Assembly: GCA_013362835.1 (NCBI GenBank)
Contig: JABFVJ010000384.1
Location: 1 to 16,747 of the forward strand
DNA: 16,747 bases
Direction of reading: 5' to 3'
DNA from: Nonomuraea sp.
Lineage (GTDB): Bacteria; Actinomycetota; Actinomycetes; Streptosporangiales; Streptosporangiaceae
Numbering within the stretch: position 1 is the stretch's first letter; the number at the start of each line of letters is the position of its first letter. Made by a program: the position numbers and the translations under genes. Shown piece after piece: positions 1 to 6,194 of the stretch. The notes beneath the pieces were generated by a model. That model was not told where the DNA came from. It was given only the letters and a program-made list of their open reading frames with translations, and did not search any database.

Positions 1-496
1 CGCCGCGCTGGCGGGGGCCAGGCCGGTGGGGCTGACGCCGCTGCGCCGCACCGCGTTCCTGGTGGACCTGCCCGGCGGGACGGACGCCCGGTCCTGGCCG
101 ATGGTCACGGACGTGGCGGACACGTTCTACTTCAAGCCCGAGTCCGGCGGCCTGCTCGTCTCCCCCGCCGACGCCACGCCCGTGGCGCCCTGCGACGCCC
201 GCCCCGACGACCTCGACGTGGCGATCGGCGCGCGGCGCGTCGAGGAGGTCACCACGCTGGAGATCCGCGGCGTCAGGCGGGCCTGGGCGGGGCTGCGCAG
301 CGTCGTGGCGGACGAGACGCCGGTGATCGGCGAGGCCCCGGACGCGCCGGGGTTCGTCTGGCTGGCCGCGCTCGGCGGCTACGGGGTGCAGACGTCGCCG
401 GCGGCGGGCCGTATCGCCGCCGACGCGGCACGGGGCGAGTCATCCGGGACCGGCTGCTCGCCCGAACGTCTTTGGAACGACATGGAACGCCTATGA
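1..496 (+). CDS. FAD-dependent amine/D-amino acid oxidase-family protein, C-terminal part (5' end outside window)
   Basis: The frame is open from the left edge (first complete codon at 2) to TGA at 494-496, giving about 164 residues of a longer protein. The end contains RAWAGLRSV followed by TPVIGEAPDAPGF and a final ALGGYGVQTSPAAGRIAAD. This is the usual C-terminal layout of DAO-fold flavoproteins (glycine oxidase, sarcosine oxidase, DadA), where the last GxG-containing helix closes over the FAD. The N-terminal GxGxxG nucleotide-binding motif lies outside the window. Such enzymes oxidise a primary or secondary amine to an imine and release hydrogen peroxide. It lies 70 nt upstream of the NRPS-like gene on the same strand, so it may belong to the same cluster, possibly acting on the amine of the substrate; that is inference. 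The family call is fairly safe, the substrate is unknown. An internal GTG at 26 is an unlikely start because homology-like sequence precedes it. Confidence 0.75.
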   Translation, partial: AALAGARPVGLTPLRRTAFLVDLPGGTDARSWPMVTDVADTFYFKPESGGLLVSPADATPVAPCDARPDDLDVAIGARRVEEVTTLEIRGVRRAWAGLRSVVADETPVIGEAPDAPGFVWLAALGGYGVQTSPAAGRIAADAARGESSGTGCSPERLWNDMERL

Positions 497-555
497 GGCG
501 GGCGACGGGGGCGCGTGGGGCGGAGGAACCGGTCGCCGATCGAACATTCCAGGCA

Positions 556-561
556 GAGAGG
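556..561 (+). promoter_or_regulatory. Ribosome-binding site deciding the start of the NRPS-like gene
   Basis: GAGAGG ends 5 nt before ATG 567, which is good Shine-Dalgarno spacing. The in-frame GTG at 561 would overlap this site and has only a weak candidate upstream, so ATG 567 is preferred. Confidence 0.55.
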
Positions 562-566
562 TGGAG

Positions 567-3500
567 ATGACCGGCAATCCCCGCGGCTTCGCCGGCCGGG
601 CGGTCGACTTGGGCCCGTTCCGTCCGGTGTCGGCGATGATCGAGGAGCAGACCGACCGGTGCCCAGGGCGTCCGGCGGTCACGTACGACGGCAGGACGCT
701 CACCTACCGGGAGCTGGACGACCTGGTCAACGGCCTGGCGGCCACGCTCGCGGGACACGGCGTGGGCAAGGGCGACGTGGTCGCCGTCCTGCTGGTCAAC
801 TCACTGGAGCTGCCGGTCGCGTACCTGGCGCTGATGAAGCTGGGGGCGGCGTTCGTGCCGCTCGACCCGTCGTGGCCGCCCGAGCGCGTCCGCGACACGC
901 TGGACGTGCTGCCGGACGGGCCGGTGTTGTGCGCGGACGGCGAGGAGCCGCCGCCCGGCCACCGCGCGGTCACGGTCGCGATCGACCGGATCGTCCCGTC
1001 CTCCCGGCGCCCGGCGACCGCCCTCGCCCCCGGCGACCCGCTGTACGGCTACTTCACCTCCGGCACCACGGGCACCCCGAAGTGCGCGATGAACGTGCAC
1101 GGCGGCCTGTCCAACCGGCTGCGCTTCATGACCCGCCACTTCGCCGCGACCGGCGACGACGTGGTGCTGCAGAACAGCAGGCACACCTCCGACTCCGCGC
1201 TCTGGCAGCTCTTCTGGCCGCTGACCACGGGCGGCCGTACGGTGCTGCCCGTGCAGGGCGAGTTCCTCAACCTCCGGCACACCATCGACCTGATCGCCCG
1301 GTACGGCGTCACCACCGCCGACTTCGTCTCCAGCGTCTTCAACGCCCTGGTCGCCCTCGTGGACGGCGACGCGGCGGCCCTGCGCGGGCTGTCGTCCCTG
1401 CGCCGGCTGGTCGTCGGCAGCGAGGCGGTCAACCCGCGCGCCGTGCACCGGCTGATGGCGCTGCTGCCCGGCGTGAGCGTCACCAACGGCTACGGCCCGA
1501 CGGAGGCGTCCATCGGGATGGTCTTCCACCGGGTGTCGGCCGCCGACGGCGACACGGTCCCGCTGGGCCGCCCGATCGACAACTGCTACGCCGTCGTGGT
1601 CGGCGACGACCTGCGCCCGGTGCCGACCGGCGCGACCGGCGAGATCGCCATCGGCGGCGCCTGCCTCGGCGCGGGTTACCTGGGCGACCCCGAGGCGACG
1701 GCGCGGGCGTTCGTCCGCAACCCGTTCACCGGCGAGATCCCGGGAGACCGGCTCTACCTCACCGGCGACCTCGGGCACCTGGACGAGGACGGCCGGCTGT
1801 TCTTCTCCGGGCGCAAGGACTTCCAGGTCAAGATCCACGGCGTGCGGATCGAGCTGGGCGAGATCGCGGCGGCGGCGCAGCGCTGTCCCGGCGTGCGGCA
1901 GGCCGAGGTCCTGGTGGCCGAGCAGGCCGGGGTGAAGGCGCTCGCGCTGTTCGCCTCCGGCAGGGGGCTGACGGAGTCCGCGCTGGCCGGCGAGCTGCGC
2001 AGGACGCTGCCGAGGACCAGCGTGCCGCGCTATTTCTTCCTGCTGGCCGAGATGCCGCTGCACGACAACGGCAAGGTCGACCGCGAGCGGCTGGCGGAGA
2101 TCCTCGACGTCAGGCTCGCCGAGGACACCGCGCTGCTGGCCGGGAGCGCGCCGGCCGCGGGCCTCGCCGGTCAGGTCCTGCGGGCGATGCGCTCGGCGCT
2201 GGGCTGGCCGGGCCTCACGGCGACCACGCACTTCGGCGAGTCGGGCGGCGACTCGATCCAGGCCCTGTCCGTGGTGCACCTGGTCACCGCCGAGTCCGGC
2301 GTCAGGGTGGACGTCAAGGACTTGTACGACCACCCGACAGCCGAGGCGCTGACCAGGCTCATCGAGCGCCGCAGGCGCGACGGCGCGGCGATCGAGGACG
2401 AGCCGGAGCTGATGGCGCGCGACTCGGCGGTGCCCCAGGGCGAGCCCATCCGGCGGGCGGCCAGGCCGGAGCGGCTGCGTACGGTGCTGGTCACCGGGGC
2501 CACCGGGTTCGTCGGCAGCCGCCTGGTCCACGAGCTGCTGGGCCGGTCGGGGCTGCGGGTCTGCTGCCTCGTACGGGCCGCCGACGACGAGGCGGCGACC
2601 GGCCGGGTCGTGGCCGCGCTGACCGAGCGGGGGTTGTGGGAGCCGAGCTTCGCCGACCGGCTGGAAGGCCACGCGGGCGACCTGGCCTCACCCGGCCTCG
2701 GGCTGGACGGCCCCACGTGGGAGCACCTGGCCAGGACCTGCGACCTGGTGCTGCACAACGGCGCGATGGTCAACTTCCTGTTCGACTACCGGGCGCACCG
2801 GCAGGCGAACGTACGCGGCACGGTCGAGCTGGTGCGGCTGGCGATGGCCCACCACCCCGTCCCGCTGCACTACGTCTCGACGCTGGGCGCGCTCCAGGCG
2901 GAGGCGCTGCACCGGGGCGAGCGGGTGCCCGAGGACTGCGATCCGGCGCTGGCCAGGCCGCCGGCGGGCGGCTACAGCCGGTCCAAGTGGATCGCCGAAC
3001 GCTATCTCGCCGAGGCCCGGCGCAGGGGCGCGCTGGTCACCGTGCTGCGGCTCGGGGAGATCATGCCGAGCGCCGACAACGGCTACCCGAACCCGGTCGC
3101 CTTCACCCACCTGCTGCTCTCGGCGTTCCTGCGGCTGGGCGTGCGGCCCGACGCCGCCACCCGCTCGGACTACACGCCGGTCGACTACGTCGCGGCGCGG
3201 GTCGCGGCGGCCGTGTCCGACCCGGAGGTCTGGGGCCGTACGCTGCACGTCTTCCGGGGCGAGAGCGTCAGCTTCGACGAGGTGCTGCCCCGCGCGGGCG
3301 TGCCGGTGACGCCCATCCCGTGCGGCGACTTCGTCCGGCTCGTACGCGAGAGCGGCCGGGCGAGCGGCGACCGCGAGCTGATCACGCTCGCCTCCCTGCT
3401 GCCCGCCGCCGAGGACGAGGAGGAGCTGCGCCGGGCCTTCGGCGGCCTGCTGACCGACAACCCCGCGCTGTTCCGCAAGGACGAGTGCGAGCGGCTCGAA

Positions 3501-3596
3501 CAGCGATGGCGGCTCGGCGACGTCGCCCTGGACGGCCCGATCGCCGCCTACCACGCCCGGCTGACGGCGTCCGGGCGGCGGGTGCCCACCGGTTGA
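567..3596 (+). CDS. NRPS-like A-T-TR protein: adenylation, carrier and thioester reductase (carboxylic acid reductase type)
   Basis: This 1009-residue protein has three domains. The adenylation domain (about 15-515) shows A3 TSGTTGTPK near 165, A5 NGYGPTEAS near 307, A7 YLTGDLG, A8 FSGRKDFQVKIHGVRIELGE and the A10 lysine in NGKVDR (K503). The carrier domain has GESGGDSIQ, with the phosphopantetheine serine at about 563. The thioester reductase has an NADPH-binding VLVTGATGFVGSR near 640 and the catalytic YSRSK pair (Y803, K807). This is the Lys2/CAR/MxcG-type architecture: it activates a carboxylic acid with ATP, tethers it and releases it reductively as an aldehyde or alcohol. Aligned by eye to GrsA, the pocket reads roughly D,S,W,D,L,V,G,I,G. 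The Asp at the 235 position suggests an alpha-amino acid substrate. There is no condensation domain, so it acts on a single building block. It is followed after 17 nt by the aldo/keto reductase gene. A 4'-phosphopantetheinyl transferase must be encoded elsewhere. Confidence 0.92.
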   Translation: MTGNPRGFAGRAVDLGPFRPVSAMIEEQTDRCPGRPAVTYDGRTLTYRELDDLVNGLAATLAGHGVGKGDVVAVLLVNSLELPVAYLALMKLGAAFVPLDPSWPPERVRDTLDVLPDGPVLCADGEEPPPGHRAVTVAIDRIVPSSRRPATALAPGDPLYGYFTSGTTGTPKCAMNVHGGLSNRLRFMTRHFAATGDDVVLQNSRHTSDSALWQLFWPLTTGGRTVLPVQGEFLNLRHTIDLIARYGVTTADFVSSVFNALVALVDGDAAALRGLSSLRRLVVGSEAVNPRAVHRLMALLPGVSVTNGYGPTEASIGMVFHRVSAADGDTVPLGRPIDNCYAVVVGDDLRPVPTGATGEIAIGGACLGAGYLGDPEATARAFVRNPFTGEIPGDRLYLTGDLGHLDEDGRLFFSGRKDFQVKIHGVRIELGEIAAAAQRCPGVRQAEVLVAEQAGVKALALFASGRGLTESALAGELRRTLPRTSVPRYFFLLAEMPLHDNGKVDRERLAEILDVRLAEDTALLAGSAPAAGLAGQVLRAMRSALGWPGLTATTHFGESGGDSIQALSVVHLVTAESGVRVDVKDLYDHPTAEALTRLIERRRRDGAAIEDEPELMARDSAVPQGEPIRRAARPERLRTVLVTGATGFVGSRLVHELLGRSGLRVCCLVRAADDEAATGRVVAALTERGLWEPSFADRLEGHAGDLASPGLGLDGPTWEHLARTCDLVLHNGAMVNFLFDYRAHRQANVRGTVELVRLAMAHHPVPLHYVSTLGALQAEALHRGERVPEDCDPALARPPAGGYSRSKWIAERYLAEARRRGALVTVLRLGEIMPSADNGYPNPVAFTHLLLSAFLRLGVRPDAATRSDYTPVDYVAARVAAAVSDPEVWGRTLHVFRGESVSFDEVLPRAGVPVTPIPCGDFVRLVRESGRASGDRELITLASLLPAAEDEEELRRAFGGLLTDNPALFRKDECERLEQRWRLGDVALDGPIAAYHARLTASGRRVPTG

Positions 3597-3613
3597 TCAG
3601 GAGAGGTCAAGGA

Positions 3614-4597
3614 ATGCGTTACCGCAAGATGGGAAACCTCGGCTGGGAGGTCAGCGAGGTCGGCTACGGCATGTGGGGCATCGGCGGCGGCCCCGGCGGC
3701 TTCACCGGCTGGGACTACGACGTCGCGCCCCGCTGCCTCGACGAGGCCGTGGAGCTGGGCTGCACCTTCTTCGACACGGCCTGGACCTACGGGCGCGGCG
3801 TCAGCGAGCAGCTGCTCGGCGCGCTGCTGCGCCGCCACCCCGACCGGCGCCTGTACGTCGCCACCAAGATCCCCCCGAAGAACCGCGAGTGGCCGCCCGG
3901 ACCCGGCGACACCCTCGACGACGCCTACCCCGCCGATCACATCAGGGAGTACACCCACCGCAGCCTGGACAACCTGGGCGTCCCGCGCGTCGACCTGATG
4001 CAGTTCCACACCTGGGAGGACCGGTGGGCGGGCGACGAGCGGTGGCAGGAGGCGATCGCCGGGCTGAAGAGCGAGGGCGTGGTCGACGCGGTCGGCATCA
4101 GCGTCAACCGGTGGGAGCCCGCCAACTGCTTCGCCGCGCTCGACACCGGCCTGATCGACGTCATCCAGGTGATCTACAACATCTTCGACCAGGCGCCCGA
4201 GGACGAGCTGTTCGACCGGGCGCTGCGCGACGGCGTCGGCGTCATCGCCCGCGTCCCGTTCGACGAGGGCACGCTCACCGGCACGCTGACCGCCGGCAGC
4301 ACGTGGCCGGAGGAGGACTGGCGCAGCACGTACTTCGGGCCGGAGAACCTGCCGCCGAGCGTCGAGCGGGCCGAACGGCTCAAGGCGGCGCTGCCGGAGG
4401 GGATGTCGCTGCCCGAGGTCGCGCTGCGGTTCGTGCTCCACCATCCGGCGGTCAGCACGGTGATCCCCGGCATGCGCAAACCCGCCCACGTACGGGCGAA
4501 CCTCGGGGTCAGCGACGGGCGGCCGCTCGGCGACGACCTGCTGGGCGAGCTGCGGCGGCACCGCTGGGACCGGGTGCCGGCCTGGTGGTCGGGGTGA
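3614..4597 (+). CDS. Aldo/keto reductase
   Basis: This 327-residue protein has the AKR TIM-barrel pattern. It starts RYRKMGNLGWEVSEVGYG and carries the catalytic tetrad: Asp54 and Tyr59 in FFDTAWTYG, Lys85 in VATKIP and His132 in MQFHTWED. The C-terminal cofactor segment VSTVIPGMRKPAHVRANL fits NADPH binding. AKRs of this kind interconvert aldehydes or ketones and alcohols. Directly after a reductase-terminated NRPS-like protein, the simplest role is reducing the released aldehyde to an alcohol, which would create the hydroxyl needed by the sulfotransferase encoded next (inference). The ATG at 3614 is preceded by AGGAGAGG. The stop TGA (4595-4597) overlaps the GTG start of the next gene in a GTGA arrangement, indicating translational coupling. 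The frame stays open well upstream of 3614, but that part is low-complexity shadow sequence in the preceding gene. Confidence 0.93.
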   Translation: MRYRKMGNLGWEVSEVGYGMWGIGGGPGGFTGWDYDVAPRCLDEAVELGCTFFDTAWTYGRGVSEQLLGALLRRHPDRRLYVATKIPPKNREWPPGPGDTLDDAYPADHIREYTHRSLDNLGVPRVDLMQFHTWEDRWAGDERWQEAIAGLKSEGVVDAVGISVNRWEPANCFAALDTGLIDVIQVIYNIFDQAPEDELFDRALRDGVGVIARVPFDEGTLTGTLTAGSTWPEEDWRSTYFGPENLPPSVERAERLKAALPEGMSLPEVALRFVLHHPAVSTVIPGMRKPAHVRANLGVSDGRPLGDDLLGELRRHRWDRVPAWWSG

Positions 4598-6165
4598 GCC
4601 GGCCGCCGGTCGTCATGTGGGCGCACTCGCGCTCGGCCTCGACGGCGTTCCTGCGCATGATGATCGAGCGCGGCGACGTGGCCGTGCTGCACGAGCCGTT
4701 CCTGGCCCTGACCGAGGAGGGCTCGGTCACGCTCCCGTCGGCGGACGGCGGCGAGGTGACGGCCCGCTCGGAGAAGGAGCTGCTGGCGCTGCTCGCCGAG
4801 CTGGCGCGGGTGCGGCCGGTGTTCGTCAAGGAGGTGCTCGACTACGAGTACCCGCACCTGTTCGCGCATCCGGAGGACCTGGCCGGGTTCACGCACACGT
4901 TCATGGTCCGCGACCCGGAGCCGACGATCAGCTCCCACTACGCGATCAAACCGGCGGTGACCTGCGAGGAGATCGGCTACGAGCGGTTGTTCCGGCTGTT
5001 CGAGCTGGCCTGGAGGGCCACCGGGCGCAGGCCGCTCGTCCTGCGCACCGAGCGCCTGGTGCGCGAGCCCGCGCGGGTCGTCGAGACCTTCTGCGCGTAC
5101 GCCGGGCTGCCCTTCCTGCCCGAGTCGCTCACCTGGGACGCCGGGGAGCGGCCGGAGTGGCGGCGCACCCGCCGCTGGCACCTGGACGCGAGCGGCAGCG
5201 CCGGGTTCGAGGACCGCCGCAACGCCTACCCGGCGACGGTCGCCAACCACCCCTTGCTGAGGGCCTTCTACGACCACCACCTCCCCTTCTACCAGCGTCT
5301 CGTCCAGTACGACCAGGGAGCACCCATGTCCGAGTCACCGGGCCGGCTGTTCGCGCGGGCCTACGCCGACGACCCCGCCCACGCGGAAGTGACCTTCGAC
5401 TACACCATCACCGAGGCGCACGAGCCGACCAAGGACCGGCCGCGCCTGACCGTGCGCAACCTGCTCAAGGTCGTCCCCGTCGAGGGCGACGCGGCCCGGT
5501 TCTGGACGGAGTCGCCGCCCGGCGAGGAGGAGCGGCGGGCGGTGCGCGACTCGGGCGTGCGCCGCGAGGCGGCCTTCACGTTCGGCATGTCGGAGGCCAA
5601 GGTCGAGCCGATCAGGGCGTGGGTGCAGATCCCCGACGGCCTCGCCGCCGACCCCGGCGCCCTGGCCACCTTCCTCGACTACCGCCTCCTCGTACGCCTG
5701 GCCACCGCCGAGAACCTGGCCCTGACCACGGCCCTGCTCGGCCACCCCGAGATCGCCCGCCTGCCCTGCGACGACTACGTCCACGGCATCCTGTCGGCCT
5801 GCGACGAGGTCGAGCAGTCCGGCGCGACCCCGCACGCGATGATCGTCAACCCGCGCGACTACTACCACCGGCTCGTGGGCCGGGGCGGGCTGCTCGCCGA
5901 GCTGGCCGAGGGCAACGGCATGAAGGTCAGCCGCAACCGCTGGGTCTCCCCGGGCGACGCCCTGGTCGGCGACATCTCGGTGGCGGCCAGGCTGCTCGAC
6001 GCGCGCCGCTCGGTGATCCGGGTGGCCGAGCCGCCGCCCGGCACGTTCGCCCGGCCGGGCGTGGCCGTCTGCGCCGAGGTGTACGAGGGCGTCGCGGTCC
6101 ACCTGCCGGGCCTGTTCTACCTCGTCACCCTCGCCAAACAGAACGGCGCATTCTCCCCTGTTTAG
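4594..6165 (+). CDS. Sulfotransferase-encapsulin (HK97-fold shell protein) fusion
   Basis: One uninterrupted frame encodes 523 residues. Residues 1 to about 240 are sulfotransferase-like: a 5'-phosphosulfate loop WAHSRSASTAF (9-19) and a 3'-phosphate motif VRDPEPTISSHY (R106, S113), the two PAPS-binding elements. Residues 245-523 are capsid-like: LTVRNLLKVVPVEG, an E-loop-like stretch with AAFTFGMSEAKVEPIRAWVQ, a spine-helix region FLDYRLLVRLATAENLAL (from about 360), MIVNPRDYY (about 415), ALVGDISVAARLLD (about 456) and a final AVHLPGLFYLVTLA. This order matches HK97 major capsid proteins and encapsulins. With no phage genes nearby and biosynthetic genes on both sides, it fits a natural-product (Family 3) encapsulin. 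The GTG start at 4594 overlaps the previous stop. The linker is only a few residues (about YDQGAP). Family 1 encapsulins have lumenal N-termini, so the enzyme domain may sit inside the shell (inference). A sequencing frameshift is unlikely because both domains share one frame without a break. Confidence 0.87.
   Translation: MSRPPVVMWAHSRSASTAFLRMMIERGDVAVLHEPFLALTEEGSVTLPSADGGEVTARSEKELLALLAELARVRPVFVKEVLDYEYPHLFAHPEDLAGFTHTFMVRDPEPTISSHYAIKPAVTCEEIGYERLFRLFELAWRATGRRPLVLRTERLVREPARVVETFCAYAGLPFLPESLTWDAGERPEWRRTRRWHLDASGSAGFEDRRNAYPATVANHPLLRAFYDHHLPFYQRLVQYDQGAPMSESPGRLFARAYADDPAHAEVTFDYTITEAHEPTKDRPRLTVRNLLKVVPVEGDAARFWTESPPGEEERRAVRDSGVRREAAFTFGMSEAKVEPIRAWVQIPDGLAADPGALATFLDYRLLVRLATAENLALTTALLGHPEIARLPCDDYVHGILSACDEVEQSGATPHAMIVNPRDYYHRLVGRGGLLAELAEGNGMKVSRNRWVSPGDALVGDISVAARLLDARRSVIRVAEPPPGTFARPGVAVCAEVYEGVAVHLPGLFYLVTLAKQNGAFSPV
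5315..5328 (+). promoter_or_regulatory. Internal Shine-Dalgarno and ATG at the sulfotransferase/shell junction
   Basis: AGGGAG at 5315-5320 is followed by 5 nt and then ATG 5326, exactly where the capsid-like domain begins (MSESPG). The codons here (GGA, GCA, and TCA just after) end in A, against strong G/C bias elsewhere, as expected if the bases are kept for ribosome binding. Initiation here would give a free 279-residue shell protein from 5326-6165. It could be a functional second start or a relic of a former two-gene layout. Confidence 0.6.
6136..6163 (+). repeat. Short inverted repeat at the 3' end of the fusion gene
   Basis: AAACAG (6136-6141) and CTGTTT (6158-6163) are perfect inverted copies separated by 16 nt, spanning the last codons of the fusion gene. 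The stem is short, the loop long and no U-tract follows, so an intrinsic terminator is unlikely. It lies at the edge of a locally AT-richer stretch running to about 6300 and could be a protein-binding site or chance. Confidence 0.25.
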
Positions 6166-6194
6166 CATCGAATACCGACGAAAGGCGGTGACCC

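Noticed and set aside
801..2672. Long open frame on the minus strand opposite the NRPS-like gene
   Set aside because: Its composition is the Arg/Gln/Val/Ala/Gly mix typical of antisense frames in GC-rich DNA, with no recognisable domain. The plus-strand product has clear A, T and TR motifs.
3569..3613. Encapsulin cargo-targeting peptide at the C-termini of the cluster enzymes
   Set aside because: The ends of the NRPS-like protein (SGRRVPTG), AKR (RVPAWWSG) and ligase (RFGAASSG) show no recognisable targeting motif. The shared short SG/TG endings are too weak to call.
3673..4593. In-frame upstream extension of the sulfotransferase coding frame, nearly 300 extra codons
   Set aside because: The extra sequence is Arg/Gly/Ala-rich and runs in another frame across the well-supported aldo/keto reductase gene. 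GTG 4594 with the stop overlap is the natural start.
4594..6165. Prophage remnant, because of the capsid-like domain
   Set aside because: No terminase, portal, protease, tail or integrase gene nearby, no att-like repeats, and the flanking genes are biosynthetic and codon-matched. The capsid domain is fused to an enzyme, which fits an encapsulin better.
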